Below, in pieces: positions 27,608 through 37,878 of a stretch of DNA of 64,000 bases; the first letter of the stretch is position 1, and each line of letters starts with the position of its first letter. The DNA comes from an uncultured Methanobrevibacter sp. (lineage in GTDB: Archaea; Methanobacteriota; Methanobacteria; Methanobacteriales; Methanobacteriaceae). A program made the position numbers and the translations under genes. The notes under the pieces were generated by a model that saw only the letters and a list, made by a program, of their open reading frames with translations, was not told the origin of the DNA and ran no database searches. The stretch lies in the NCBI GenBank assembly GCA_900318035.1, contig ONJC01000005.1, forward strand, positions 1 through 64,000, given 5' to 3'.

Positions 27608-29095
27608 ATGAGCTTAAAAGACACAATTGCATTGATAAGCAGTACATTTAACGATATGCATTTTGAAAGCAATCATATTATTAAAGAAGCATTTCTAAAA
27701 TTAACCGAATACAAAATATTACAATTTTTTATTGATTTGAAGTTTACCTCAACTGAAAAAGAAATCCCCCAAAATAAAATAATTAAGACATGCCTTAATA
27801 CAAACCACAAATTCATTTCATTTTTAGAACAACATTATGGTTTGATTTCTGATTGTAACAGAAACATTAACTGTCATGCTAAAAAAAGATATAATCCAAT
27901 TGACGCTGAAGAAATGCCAGTTACCGAAATCAAAATTGAAAATAATCTTTTAAACCACATCTGCATGCAACTAAAAGAAGATTTTGTCAGCCCGCCTAAT
28001 GGACACTCACTGTTTTTCTCTAGAAATCCATCATATATCGATGAACTTTTATCATCACAATTAATTTACACTAACAATTCTGAAATAGAAAATGACCAAA
28101 TCAAATTATCGGATGCTGAAGTTGATAAAAACAAACCAAAATGTAAGGATAACACTCAAATTAAAGGTATGAAAATTGAATCTCATGAACCAAAAATTAA
28201 CAGATTCCCCACTGCATCTTCACAGAATTGGAACACAAAAATATTGATTCCCCAACATCACCCCTGCAAAACCGATGGGGAAAATCTTAAATTAACAAAC
28301 TTTAAATTGATGACCGGCAGATTTCTTAAAGATGTTTTAATTGACCAATTTAAAGAGGAAATTGCTCCCAAATTTCTGGAAAACATGACCTTTAATGCGA
28401 AAAGACATTTAAAAAAAATTTTAAATCGAAAAGGAATTTCATACCTCATCAATAGAGAAATATTGATTCCAAGAGTAAAATATGCCCAAATAATAACATC
28501 AAACATTGAACATAGTGAAATATGTTTGGCGAGTGCCGGGCCATGTTATGAAAAAACATTGGTTCTTTCAAGATCATGTACGGATTCCTATGATGCATAT
28601 CCCAATGAAAAATCTTGTAAACAATTTTTCCTGACTTCAGATTTAATGAATGAAATTTCATCCATATGGAAATCAATAGACGAATTTAATCCAAAAAACG
28701 TTACTGAGTTAAAATTGAATAAACCGCAAATTTTGCAGGCCAGTGAAAATCAATCTATTTTCAGTATTTTTGATGCGGCCAATAAGATACTTGATGGAGT
28801 TAAAGGGTTTGATGAAATTCAGGGCAATTTAAAACTCATAATGACTCTTAAGGAAGATAAAAACAATGAACTTTTCAACCCCAATCTTCAAAATATCATA
28901 GCTGAATTTAAAATTCAGAACCGCAATGATGATAGTAAAAAAGAATTAATGAAAAAATATTTTAAAGATTACTTAAAATCAATGAATGAAAATCAAATCG
29001 AGAAAAATTGTAGTTTTGAATATTTTAAAAATCCTCTGTTTTTAAAAATATTGCTTAGGACGCTAAGAGCATACAATTCATCAGCAATTAATTAA
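27608..29095 (+). CDS. Orphan hypothetical protein
   Basis: A soluble 495-residue protein rich in Asn, Lys and Ile. It has no signal peptide, membrane helix or motif I recognise. Cysteines are spread unevenly, with a group around residues 300-340 (CLASAGPCY, SRSCTD, EKSCKQF). The start has GGGA upstream. It follows the chaperone region but has its own spacer and inverted repeat. Its low-complexity composition suggests an accessory, fast-evolving gene. Confidence 0.6.
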   Translation: MSLKDTIALISSTFNDMHFESNHIIKEAFLKLTEYKILQFFIDLKFTSTEKEIPQNKIIKTCLNTNHKFISFLEQHYGLISDCNRNINCHAKKRYNPIDAEEMPVTEIKIENNLLNHICMQLKEDFVSPPNGHSLFFSRNPSYIDELLSSQLIYTNNSEIENDQIKLSDAEVDKNKPKCKDNTQIKGMKIESHEPKINRFPTASSQNWNTKILIPQHHPCKTDGENLKLTNFKLMTGRFLKDVLIDQFKEEIAPKFLENMTFNAKRHLKKILNRKGISYLINREILIPRVKYAQIITSNIEHSEICLASAGPCYEKTLVLSRSCTDSYDAYPNEKSCKQFFLTSDLMNEISSIWKSIDEFNPKNVTELKLNKPQILQASENQSIFSIFDAANKILDGVKGFDEIQGNLKLIMTLKEDKNNELFNPNLQNIIAEFKIQNRNDDSKKELMKKYFKDYLKSMNENQIEKNCSFEYFKNPLFLKILLRTLRAYNSSAIN

Positions 29096-29171
29096 AAAAT
29101 TAGAAATTCTTCCAATATAGGAAAAGATTTATAAACAATATTGATTAAAAAAAACATATAGAGGCGATATA

Positions 29172-29675
29172 ATGGTTTTAGATGAACAAAAAGAAAAACT
29201 TTCCGTTAAACTTGATGAAAAAAAAGTAAAACATGAAGAAAAAAAAGCACAAGCTAAAATTAATCATGAAGAAAGAAAAATAGCATTGAAAGCAAAATAT
29301 ACTGACAAAAAAATATCTGCCCATGTGGAAAAAGCTATTAAAATAGTTTATAAGGCTAATGATGATGCGGAAAAAGACATTATCAAATTATTGGATGCTG
29401 TTGATTCAGAAATTGAAGCTGATGAAAAACCTATTGAATTCATTTTATTCAAAGCAGAAAACAAATTTGCAGAAATTCTTTTAACCGCTCAAGTAAAAAT
29501 GCAAAAAGCTAAAAACGGATTAATAAACAATCTTGAAAAAGATATGAAAAAAGTATCCGAATTAGTTACACTTGAAGATGACCTTTCAACCTTTAAAGAT
29601 GAAATGGATGAAGTATCCGCCCTTTTAGATGAAAGAGTCGAGATTGAAAAAGAAACATTAAACCTAAAAGCTTAA
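29172..29675 (+). CDS. Charged coiled-coil protein
   Basis: A protein of 167 residues, almost entirely Lys/Glu-rich helix, with strong heptad character in 1-45 and 90-160. No signal peptide or known domain is visible. A TATA-like TTTATAAAC lies about 43 bases before the ATG and GAGGCGAT serves as ribosome binding site. The function is not recognisable; such proteins may be structural or bind nucleic acid. Confidence 0.6.
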   Translation: MVLDEQKEKLSVKLDEKKVKHEEKKAQAKINHEERKIALKAKYTDKKISAHVEKAIKIVYKANDDAEKDIIKLLDAVDSEIEADEKPIEFILFKAENKFAEILLTAQVKMQKAKNGLINNLEKDMKKVSELVTLEDDLSTFKDEMDEVSALLDERVEIEKETLNLKA

Positions 29676-29684
29676 AAAATTTTA

Positions 29685-29725
29685 AAGGAAACAATATTGA
29701 AATTTCATTTCAATTATTTTTCCTT
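29685..29725. terminator. Imperfect hairpin after the coiled-coil gene
   Basis: The arms AAGGAAACAATATTGAAAT and ATTTCAATTATTTTTCCTT pair at 16 of 19 positions with a three-base loop. It lies ten bases after the stop of the coiled-coil gene and may end its transcript. Confidence 0.45.
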
Positions 29726-29932
29726 ACTCATTTTGAAAAAAATGCCATTAACTACCAAACTCTAATCCAAACTGTCGAACCACTTCCCACTAGTTTTCAC
29801 CATTAATTTTCCATAAATATGCAAACAATATAAATAATAGTTAGCTTATTTTCTTTGATTAAATGGACTCTCATTTACATTAACGGAGACCTTATTGAAT
29901 ATCTGATATTATCCTAAACTGAGATATATATG

Positions 29933-29955
29933 AAAAGCATTTGAAAAGTATGTTT
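29933..29955 (+). repeat. Dispersed intergenic repeat, copy 2 (diverged)
   Basis: AAAGCATTTGAAAAGTAT resembles copy 1 most closely. A TATA-like GATATATATG lies immediately before it, as in other copies. Only a 27-codon frame follows on the same strand. Confidence 0.45.
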
Positions 29956-29965
29956 TGAATGGGTG

Positions 29966-30049
29966 ATGGCAGGCGTTAATGTTAAGGCAGAACAATATTT
30001 TGCAAAAAATCTTTGTCTGATTGAAGAAAAGAAAGTTATAGACCATTAA
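29966..30049 (+). CDS. Possible 27-residue peptide
   Basis: A short frame beginning MAGVNVKAEQYFAK starts just after GGGTG, downstream of a repeat copy with a TATA-like box. It could be the end of a decayed gene or a small protein. There is no homology that I recognise, and length alone gives little support. Confidence 0.2.
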   Translation: MAGVNVKAEQYFAKNLCLIEEKKVIDH

Positions 30050-30080
30050 ACCCATAACTTACATCTTCAAAACCGTTCGT

Positions 30081-30854
30081 CTAAATCATAGAATAAACTG
30101 CAATTATACTTGGAATAGCAATTATGATTGTATTTCGAACCATCCTGAAACGATGCCTTTTCCATTCTTTTTCTGTCAATTCCCTGGTTTTAGGTATTTT
30201 CAAAATAGCCAGAATCATACTTGCAGCCAGGAAAATAAAGTACGCATTGAGGATAAACAGATATCCTGCTCCAAGTAGCATATCCAATCTGCCGTTTGCA
30301 ATTGAATAACCGCATGTACATAATGGAGGCATCAAAGCGGTTGCAATTGCAACACCCGGAATGACTGTGTTTGTCTTGTCCAATCTGGTTTGTCCTATGA
30401 TTCCTGCAATCCCTCCAAAAAATGCGATGAGCACATCAAAAAATGATGGAGATGTCCTTGCAAGCAGTTCCACTGTTGGCTCCTTAACCGGTGAGAGGAA
30501 AAAATAAATTGAAGCTGCAATGACACTGATTGCAATCTGCATTCCAAAGCCAATCATATGGTTGGTAAAGAGAGGATAATCTGCAGATACATTTCCATAT
30601 GCGGAAGCCAGAATACTTCCCATTATAGGCGAAATCAGCATTGCACCGATAATAACAGCAGTTGAACTCATATTAAGACCTACAGAAGCAATTACCATTG
30701 CACATACAAGCACACACATGTTGGTTCCAGTTATTTTTCCACCATCCAAAAGACGTGTACGGATTTCTTCATGTGATGCGGAATCCTCTGACAATGAAAA
30801 GGCTTTCCTGATTTTTTCCTTTATTGTTTCATTTTGATCATTATTAACACTCAT
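30081..30854 (-). CDS. DUF389 / TIGR00341 family membrane protein
   Basis: A membrane protein of 257 residues with about six helices (from residue 45) after a short charged N-terminus. The motif series GAMLISPIMGSILASAYG near residue 85-100 and PGVAIATALMPPLCTCGY near residue 165-185 is typical of DUF389 (TIGR00341). Function is unknown. A monocistronic gene, separated by long spacers on both sides. Confidence 0.85.
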   Translation of the reverse strand: MSVNNDQNETIKEKIRKAFSLSEDSASHEEIRTRLLDGGKITGTNMCVLVCAMVIASVGLNMSSTAVIIGAMLISPIMGSILASAYGNVSADYPLFTNHMIGFGMQIAISVIAASIYFFLSPVKEPTVELLARTSPSFFDVLIAFFGGIAGIIGQTRLDKTNTVIPGVAIATALMPPLCTCGYSIANGRLDMLLGAGYLFILNAYFIFLAASMILAILKIPKTRELTEKEWKRHRFRMVRNTIIIAIPSIIAVYSMI

Positions 30855-31343
30855 ATTTTCAATTCCTTATCTCACTTGAACTGCCCCAACTTTTCACAAT
30901 TCAAAGATTCATCCACAGCCCATAGACTCCAATAAGTGAGAATCACCATGGATTTCTTCATTTTGAGGCATGATAATTTTCCTTTTTAAAAAATTTATTG
31001 ACGAAAAAAGTAAAATTAATTTACATTATCAAGTATTATTTTATATATCAACCAATTTAAACCTAATCAAAAAAGCTTGATAAGTAAGTATTATGTGCAA
31101 TTTACCATAGCTTAAAGATTTAAGGCCATATAAGTTAAAAAAAATAAGCTTTTTGATAAGATAATTGTCCATCAACACATATCTTTTGTTGAACTGTTCT
31201 ATTATAAAGAAGAGCTATGATTTCTATTTTTTCTTGAAAATTTCTCATTTTTAAGCGAGTTCACATTAAATATTTATTAGTTGAAACAACAAAATTATAA
31301 ATATATTTAATCAATGAATAAATTTTAAAAACAAGGTGTAATT
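30855..31343. other. Long spacer with weak RNA-like signals
   Basis: No supported gene. A 20-codon frame on the minus strand (30909-30971, MPQNEEIHGDSHLL...) has AAAGGA upstream and precedes the DUF389 gene, but is too short to accept. A TATA-like TTTATATATC near 31039-31048 is followed about 25 bases later by AAAAAGCTT (31070-31078), with its inverse AAGCTTTTT at 31146-31154; these could bound a small RNA. At the right edge, TTATAAATATA near 31295 is the likely promoter of the DUF308 gene. Confidence 0.4.
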
Positions 31344-31841
31344 ATGGATTTTAGGAAAGTATTAGGAATTTTATTTATAATATTGGGTTTGATTTTTGCA
31401 ATCTATCCAGTGTATAGTGCGGGAGCAGTTTCATTAATTGCAGGAATATCTTTGATTGTATTTGGATTTGCTTCCATTGTTGACGGATTCACCCTATGGA
31501 GCAGGATAACCCATGCTTCAGCAATTAATATATTGATTGGAATTTGTGCAATACTATTAGGAATATTATTTATTTATAGAATAGACGCATTATCTTTCGT
31601 CATTGCATTCAATTTCTATTTAATTGCATTTATATTGATAATTTCAGGCATTACCGGAATAATATTCGGACCGGACGCATTATCAAAACTCGCATCAGTA
31701 TTAATCTTAATCTTAGGTTTTGTAGTGGTGTACCTTGCCGCATTTGCAATTGCAAATCCACTATATTCTGCAATCATAGTTGGAATATGTCTAATCTTAG
31801 AGGGAATAACATTTTTTGCATCCGGCTTTATTGAAAATTAA
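31344..31841 (+). CDS. DUF308 (HdeD-like) membrane protein
   Basis: A 165-residue protein with six hydrophobic helices arranged as three repeats, each ending in a G.. or IxFG segment, as in DUF308/HdeD proteins. AAGGTG precedes the ATG. The gene lies 17 bases before the UbiB-like kinase gene and is probably co-transcribed with it. Function unknown; HdeD of E. coli is linked to acid resistance. Confidence 0.8.
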   Translation: MDFRKVLGILFIILGLIFAIYPVYSAGAVSLIAGISLIVFGFASIVDGFTLWSRITHASAINILIGICAILLGILFIYRIDALSFVIAFNFYLIAFILIISGITGIIFGPDALSKLASVLILILGFVVVYLAAFAIANPLYSAIIVGICLILEGITFFASGFIEN

Positions 31842-31858
31842 AATTATAACGTGATAGA

Positions 31859-33451
31859 ATGGATAAAGAAACTAAAGAGCGTTTGAAGGAAATTAGAGCA
31901 GTCATGAAAAAATATGGCTTCGATAAAATTTTAGGTCAAACCGCTAAAAGCAAAATAATAAAAAAAGACGATGATGACCAGAACCTCATACTGGATGATG
32001 AAATTCCATTAAAGCTAAGATTGATGCTTCAGGAACTGGGAACTACATTCATCAAGTTAGGGCAGCTGTTAAGTACAAGGCCGGATGTTGTCGGTGAAAA
32101 AATAGCTGATGAATTGGCTAACCTGCAGGATGACAATCCGGCAATAACCTATGACGAAGTCAAGGCAATTGTTGAAAGAGAGCTCAACGGAAAGATTGAA
32201 GACCTATTTGAAGACTTCAAACACGAAGAGTTAGCAACTGCATCCATCGGTCAGGTTCACGAAGCTAAATTAATTACCGGTGAAAGAGTTGCAGTTAAAA
32301 TCCAAAAGGAAGGCATTACTGATAAAATTGACCTTGATATAAGGATAATGAAATATGTGGCCAACCGTGCGGACAAATTGAATTCAGACCTTAGAAAAAT
32401 AAACTTGCCAGGAATTATGGAAGAGTTTGACCGCTCCATCCACAAGGAAATCGATTACAATAACGAATTCATGAACATGCAACGTATTGAAATGAATTTC
32501 ATAGACAATCCCGATGTTCATATCCCTGCTACATACGGCAAGTACTGTACTTCAAAAGTCCTGACAATGGAATTTATTGACGGTACAAAACTAAATGACG
32601 TCTATGCAAGTACAGGTGATGAATTCGATAAAAAACTATTAGCAAAAACTGTTCTTGATTCATATCTCCAGCAACTCTTCATTGACGGATTCTTCCATGG
32701 AGATCCACACCCAGGAAACCTGATGATTTTAGAGGATAATGTAGTGTGTTATCTTGATTTAGGTATGATGGGATTCTTTGATGAAAAATTCAAACGTGAC
32801 CTTTCAGAAGTAATGCTGTTATTCGTGGACCAGGACGTTGACGGATTGATAAACCAATTGATGTACATGGACATATTGGATTATGACATTGACACCTCAT
32901 CTTTAAGAAGAGACCTGAATGATTTGTTCGGAAGGTACTTCGGCGTACAGCTCAATCGTTTTGATGGAGTTTTAGAAGCATTGCTCAATCTTATGCAAGA
33001 ATATGGAGTTATCCTCCCAAATGAAGTCGTTACCATGGCAAGAGGATTGTCAATGGTTGAAGCAATTGCACACAATCTAGATCCGGAAATAGATGTTTTC
33101 GCATCAGTCAAACCTGTTGCTTCACAAATAGCCAAACAAAGGATCAATCCTAAACAGTTTTTCAAAGGCAAAAAAAGCAACCTCATTCTGTATGAACACA
33201 TGCTTCAGGCCCTGCCGAAACTTCTCACAAGGACCATACACAAAATTGATAATGAAGAGCTGCAATTCAAATTTGAAGTTGACATTACCGATAAGGTTTC
33301 AATAATCGCACTGATATCCGCCCTTATTATCGGTTCTTCTGTTGTTTCATTCGGACCAAGGGTATTCGACATGCCTTTAATTTCTTTAATCGGTTATTTA
33401 ATAGCTATAGTATTAAGCATTATTGGCCTTAAGAAATTTGTTTTAAAATAA
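31859..33451 (+). CDS. ABC1/UbiB-family atypical kinase
   Basis: A 530-residue protein. The KxGQ-type motif (IKLGQLLSTRPD) lies at about 62-73, the lysine in VAVKIQ follows at about 147, and HGDPHPGN with YLDLGMMG (catalytic and metal sites) at about 280-305. Two hydrophobic helices at the C-terminus (about 480-525) anchor it in the membrane, as in most UbiB/ADCK proteins. In other organisms the family supports quinone synthesis; methanogens of this order lack ubiquinone, so the role is likely in isoprenoid lipid metabolism (inference). Confidence 0.9.
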   Translation: MDKETKERLKEIRAVMKKYGFDKILGQTAKSKIIKKDDDDQNLILDDEIPLKLRLMLQELGTTFIKLGQLLSTRPDVVGEKIADELANLQDDNPAITYDEVKAIVERELNGKIEDLFEDFKHEELATASIGQVHEAKLITGERVAVKIQKEGITDKIDLDIRIMKYVANRADKLNSDLRKINLPGIMEEFDRSIHKEIDYNNEFMNMQRIEMNFIDNPDVHIPATYGKYCTSKVLTMEFIDGTKLNDVYASTGDEFDKKLLAKTVLDSYLQQLFIDGFFHGDPHPGNLMILEDNVVCYLDLGMMGFFDEKFKRDLSEVMLLFVDQDVDGLINQLMYMDILDYDIDTSSLRRDLNDLFGRYFGVQLNRFDGVLEALLNLMQEYGVILPNEVVTMARGLSMVEAIAHNLDPEIDVFASVKPVASQIAKQRINPKQFFKGKKSNLILYEHMLQALPKLLTRTIHKIDNEELQFKFEVDITDKVSIIALISALIIGSSVVSFGPRVFDMPLISLIGYLIAIVLSIIGLKKFVLK

Positions 33452-33464
33452 ATCAAAAATCAGA

Positions 33465-33499
33465 GGGGAATTGATTTTCCCCAAATTACTTATTTTTTA
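33465..33499. terminator. Hairpin between convergent genes
   Basis: GGGGAA (33465-33470) and TTCCCC (33477-33482) form a short G-C rich stem with a six-base loop, followed by a T-rich run on the plus strand. It lies between the UbiB-like and NTF2-like genes. Confidence 0.55.
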
Positions 33500-33895
33500 T
33501 TAATTTTCCCACTTGCTGATACACCATTTCTCAGAGGATTTTTCGAAACTGACAACGGAATTTGAAATGACCCTGAGCTCCTTGGCGTTGATTTTGATAA
33601 AAAGTCTGACATTGGCTATAAGAGAGGCAGCATTGTCATCATCAAACAATATTGTGGGATTGAGTATATCAAAATTTAAATAGTTTAAAGTACCGTCACC
33701 TATTTGAGACAAAAACTCATCTTTAGACTGATATTTGCCTGTAACATTGATAAAATCAGGGACATCCAGAATCATTTCATTTAACTTATCCAAGTCCTTA
33801 TCTATCAATGCCTGTTGAAACTCCATAAACACATCAACAATTTCCTGGTCGGCCTGAGAAAATGACTTCTCACACATAAGATTAACGTTTGACAT
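33500..33895 (-). CDS. NTF2-like/DUF4440-type protein
   Basis: A soluble protein of 131 residues with the helix-then-sheet order of the SnoaL/NTF2-like fold: helices with AFMEFQQALIDKD-like pattern at about 22-35, FINVTGKYQSKDEFL around 50-64, and alternating strands ending in WCISKWEN. Active-site residues cannot be assigned. A single gene between convergent and divergent neighbours. Confidence 0.65.
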   Translation of the reverse strand: MSNVNLMCEKSFSQADQEIVDVFMEFQQALIDKDLDKLNEMILDVPDFINVTGKYQSKDEFLSQIGDGTLNYLNFDILNPTILFDDDNAASLIANVRLFIKINAKELRVISNSVVSFEKSSEKWCISKWEN

Positions 33896-33959
33896 AATAT
33901 AATTTATTAATCAATAGTAACATATTAATGTATGTATAAATGATAAAGCTGGTGGAAAT

Positions 33960-34748
33960 TTGAATGAAATTCCAAAAATAGATTTAGAAAAAACAAGGTC
34001 CAACATTGTTGAATTCATAAAATCCAAAGTAAATGAAGCCAATTGTAATGGAATTGTCATTGGACTCAGCGGAGGAATCGATTCAACACTTGTCGCCTAT
34101 CTGGCATGCGAAGCCTTAGGCAAAGACAACGTTTTTGGGATTGTCATGCCATCCACTACAACACCTTCAGAAGATACTGTTCATGGAATTGAAATAGCGC
34201 AAAATTTAGGAATTGACTATAAAGAAATAGCTATTGAAAGCATTTTAAATGAATATCTATCCATAACTGAACTGGACAATGACAATCTGGCCATTGGAAA
34301 TTTAAAAGCCAGAATCAGAATGTCCCTACTTTATTATTATGCGAATTATAAGAATTGCCTGGTCATCGGAACCGGCAACAAAAGTGAAATCCTGATTGGT
34401 TACTTTACAAAGCATGGTGATGGCGCATGCGATATGGAACCGATAGGGGACCTATACAAAAGTGAAGTTTTCAAATTAAGCGAATACCTGAACGTTTCCG
34501 AAGAGATTCTTAATAAACCGCCTCGTGCAGGCCTATGGGAAGGTCAGAGTGATGAGGATGAAATCGGAATGAGCTACGATTTGCTTGATAAAATACTTTA
34601 TTTTTACACTGAAAAAGATATGAAAAACACTGAAATAGCTGAAAAATTAGATATTTCAGTTGATGACGTTAATATGATTATTACAAAGATAAAAAGGAGC
34701 GAACATAAAAGTAAAGTTCCTGAAAGTCCTCAAAAAACAATCTTATAG
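33960..34748 (+). CDS. nadE: NAD+ synthetase
   Basis: An N-type ATP pyrophosphatase of 262 residues with [13 protein letters not shown] at about 37-49, the GTGNKSE motif near 137-143, and a C-terminal substrate region. It makes NAD+ from deamido-NAD+ using ammonia, since there is no glutaminase domain. The start is a TTG with GGTGG five bases before; the ATG four bases on is out of frame. It is followed 10 bases later by leuS. Confidence 0.93.
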   Translation: MNEIPKIDLEKTRSNIVEFIKSKVNEANCNGIVIGLSGGIDSTLVAYLACEALGKDNVFGIVMPSTTTPSEDTVHGIEIAQNLGIDYKEIAIESILNEYLSITELDNDNLAIGNLKARIRMSLLYYYANYKNCLVIGTGNKSEILIGYFTKHGDGACDMEPIGDLYKSEVFKLSEYLNVSEEILNKPPRAGLWEGQSDEDEIGMSYDLLDKILYFYTEKDMKNTEIAEKLDISVDDVNMIITKIKRSEHKSKVPESPQKTIL

Positions 34749-34758
34749 TGGTGATTTA

Positions 34759-37614
34759 GTGAGCGAAAATATTGAAAAAAAATGGCAGAAAAAATGGGCT
34801 GATGCAAAACTGTTTGAATCAAACCCTGATGAAAGAGAAAAACTATTCATTACAGTAGCTTTTCCATATCCTAGTGGAGCAATGCATATAGGTCACGGAC
34901 GTACTTACACCGTACCGGATGTTTATGCAAGATTTAAAAGAATGGAAGGCTACAACGTATTATTCCCAATGGCATGGCACGTAACCGGTGCACCGGTTAT
35001 CGGTATTGCCGACAGGATTAAAAGAAAAGATCCATGGACTCTAGATTTATATGAAAGAGTTCACGGCGTTCCAAAGGAAACCTTGCCAAAATTAGAAGAC
35101 CCTGAATTTATCGTAAAATACTTCTCAACCGAATATCATGAAGTGATGGAAGAAATGGGTTATTCAATTGACTGGAGAAGAGAATTCAGAACAATCGATC
35201 CAACCTATAAAAAATTCATCGAATGGCAAATTACCACACTCCACGATAAGGGATTAGTTGCAAAAGGAGAGCACCCTGTTAAATACTGTCCGAACTGTGA
35301 CAACCCTGTAGGAGACCACGATTTACTTGAAGGTGAAGGAGTAGGCGTCAATGAACTGACCCTTTTAAAATTCCCAATTGAAGATAAAATCCTTGTAACT
35401 GCAACATTAAGACCTGAAACAATCGTGGGAGCAACCAACATCTGGTTGAATCCTGATGTGGAATACGTGCTCGTTAATGCTGAAGGTGAAAACTGGATTA
35501 TAACAAAAGAAGCTCACTACAATTTACAGCACCAAATTAAAAATTTAGAAATCATTTCAGAAATTGATCCAAACGATTTTATTGGAAAAATGGCTAAAAA
35601 TCCATTTACTGGTGCAGAATTACCAATTTTCCCAGCCAGTTTTGTTAGCGCATCATATGGAAGTGGTGTTGTATTTTCAGAACCTGCTGATGCACCTGCA
35701 GACTACATTGCACTTCAAGATTTAAAAAATAATGAAGAATTAATATCCAAATACAATCTGGAAGGCATTATTGAAAATGTGGTTCCGATTCCTGTATGTA
35801 CACTTAAAGGCTACGGAGAAATCCCTGCTGCAGACATCATTGAAAGATTAGGAATTACTGACCAGAACGATGAAAAATTACATGAAGCTACAAACGAACT
35901 GTACAAACAGCAACACAGTAAAGGTACAATCATAGAATCAATACCTGACTTTGGCGGAATGAAAGTTCGCTTTGCCCGTGAAGAGTTAAAGGAAAAACTA
36001 ATCGCAGAAAATATGGCTACAATCATGTATGACTTTGCCGAAAGGCCTGTTGTGTGCAGATGCGGAAACAACTGTGTCGTTAAAATAATGGACAATCAAT
36101 GGTTCATGAAATACGGTAACGAAGAGTGGACCGAAAAAACCTTAAAAGTTCTTGAAGGCGAAACCATTATTCCAAAGGAACTCAAAAGCAACTTTGAATA
36201 TTACATCAACTGGTTGGATGACTGGGCATGCTCCAGAAAGGTTGGTCTTGGAACAAGACTTCCATGGGACAACCAATGGTTAATCGAACCGTTGACAGAC
36301 TCCACAATCTACATGTCCTACTATGCAATCGCAAAATACCTAAAAGACATGGACCCTGATGACCTTACACCTGCATTCTTTGATAAGGTTCTTCTTAACA
36401 AGGACTCCGGAGACATTACCGTTCCGGCAGATAAGGTGGCTGAAATCCAAAATGAATTCAACTACTGGTATCCTCTTGACTGGAGACTGTCAGCAAAGGA
36501 TTTGGTCGGTAACCACTTAAGCTTTTTAATGTTTGCCCACAGTGCAATTTATCCTGAAGATAAATGGCCTAAAGGAACTGTAGTATTTGGAATGGGTCTT
36601 TTGGAAGGAAACAAGATGTCCTCATCTAAAGGAAATGTTATCCTTTTAAAAGATGCGATAAGAGATTACACCGCTGATGTTGTAAGGCTTTTCCTGATGG
36701 CATCTGCTGAACCATGGCAAGACTTCGACTGGAGAGAAAAAGAAGTTTTAGGAACTAAAAGAAGACTTGAATGGTTTAGAGAATTTGCTGCCAAGATTGA
36801 AGAAATGAAAGGCTCAGCATTGGATTTAAGCAATATTGAAAAAGTTGAACTGACCCGTACCATAGACTTATGGATGATCAGCCAGCTCAACCAGCATATC
36901 AAGAAATCAACAGAAGCACTGGAAGTCTTCCAAACAAGACAGGCACTTCAGGAATCATTATTCCTGCTTAAAAAAGATGTGGATCACTACCTCTACAGGG
37001 TAAAACATTTGATGGACTCACAGGACCCTGCAATAATCTATGTTTTATCAACTGTTCTTGAAGCATGGATCAGGCTTTTAGCACCATTCACTCCACATAC
37101 TTCAGAAGAGTTATGGACCACATATGGAGGAGAAGGATTCGTAAGCGAAGCCAGCTGGCCAGAATATGACGAATCATCAGTCAGCGTTGAAATTGAAAAA
37201 TCAGAAGAGTTTGTGCAAAACGTCATCAAGGACATTACACAAATCAAAAAGATGGTAAAAGAAGACATTTCCAAAGTTCACATTTACCTTGCTCCTGACT
37301 GGAAATGGGAACTTTACAAAATAGCTGATGAAGTCGGAAAACCAGATATCGGCCAGATTATGGGAAGGGCTATCGGAGCAAACATCTATGATAATAAAAA
37401 GGAAATAGCGATGGTAGCTAAAAAAATCGGTAAAGAAATGACAAAAACAAGATACATCGGAAAAATCAATGAAGAGGAAATCCTAAACGATGCACTTGAC
37501 TACATTACCGAAGAGGCAGGAGAAGAAGTCATTATCCACACCGACGATTCCTACGACCCACAAAATAAGGCTAGAAATGCAATGCCTTACAAACCTGCAA
37601 TATTTATGGAATAG
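34759..37614 (+). CDS. leuS: Leucyl-tRNA synthetase
   Basis: A class I synthetase of 951 residues of the archaeal/eukaryal type. It has the HIGH-like HIGHGRT near residue 46, a CP1 editing domain with [12 protein letters not shown], a zinc-like CRCGNNC segment near residue 435, and KMSSSKGN near residue 620. The C-terminal domain is of archaeal LeuRS type. The start is GTG with GGTGAT upstream. Intact; no intein. Confidence 0.96.
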   Translation: MSENIEKKWQKKWADAKLFESNPDEREKLFITVAFPYPSGAMHIGHGRTYTVPDVYARFKRMEGYNVLFPMAWHVTGAPVIGIADRIKRKDPWTLDLYERVHGVPKETLPKLEDPEFIVKYFSTEYHEVMEEMGYSIDWRREFRTIDPTYKKFIEWQITTLHDKGLVAKGEHPVKYCPNCDNPVGDHDLLEGEGVGVNELTLLKFPIEDKILVTATLRPETIVGATNIWLNPDVEYVLVNAEGENWIITKEAHYNLQHQIKNLEIISEIDPNDFIGKMAKNPFTGAELPIFPASFVSASYGSGVVFSEPADAPADYIALQDLKNNEELISKYNLEGIIENVVPIPVCTLKGYGEIPAADIIERLGITDQNDEKLHEATNELYKQQHSKGTIIESIPDFGGMKVRFAREELKEKLIAENMATIMYDFAERPVVCRCGNNCVVKIMDNQWFMKYGNEEWTEKTLKVLEGETIIPKELKSNFEYYINWLDDWACSRKVGLGTRLPWDNQWLIEPLTDSTIYMSYYAIAKYLKDMDPDDLTPAFFDKVLLNKDSGDITVPADKVAEIQNEFNYWYPLDWRLSAKDLVGNHLSFLMFAHSAIYPEDKWPKGTVVFGMGLLEGNKMSSSKGNVILLKDAIRDYTADVVRLFLMASAEPWQDFDWREKEVLGTKRRLEWFREFAAKIEEMKGSALDLSNIEKVELTRTIDLWMISQLNQHIKKSTEALEVFQTRQALQESLFLLKKDVDHYLYRVKHLMDSQDPAIIYVLSTVLEAWIRLLAPFTPHTSEELWTTYGGEGFVSEASWPEYDESSVSVEIEKSEEFVQNVIKDITQIKKMVKEDISKVHIYLAPDWKWELYKIADEVGKPDIGQIMGRAIGANIYDNKKEIAMVAKKIGKEMTKTRYIGKINEEEILNDALDYITEEAGEEVIIHTDDSYDPQNKARNAMPYKPAIFME

Positions 37615-37642
37615 ACTTTTCTATTCCAAAACTTATTTTTTA
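37608..37642 (+). terminator. Hairpin terminator overlapping the leuS stop codon
   Basis: GGAATAG (37608-37614, which includes the TAG stop) pairs with CTATTCC (37621-37627), followed by a run of Ts at 37633-37640. Confidence 0.6.
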
Positions 37643-37878
37643 ACAAACCACCTAAATTATTAAAATCTCATTTTCATTACCATACAATCCATTATCCAAA
37701 AAATACTGGTAATCGTGACACTTTAATATCTGCAAGCTCCAGAAGTTTGAAACATCTTTCAATGTAATTTCAATTATAGCTATGCAATTTCATTTAACAA
37801 AACAAACAGCATTGATAATAAACAACCATAAATAAAATATATTAAAGAATATAAAAAATTAATAAGGGCGGTTAATGA

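Larger units (their letters stand above)
29676..30080. other. Spacer with hairpin, repeat copy and a tiny frame
   Basis: This 405-base spacer holds an imperfect 19-base inverted repeat (29685-29725), copy 2 of the dispersed repeat (29933-29955) and one possible 27-codon frame (29966-30049). No larger gene is supported on either strand. Confidence 0.5.
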
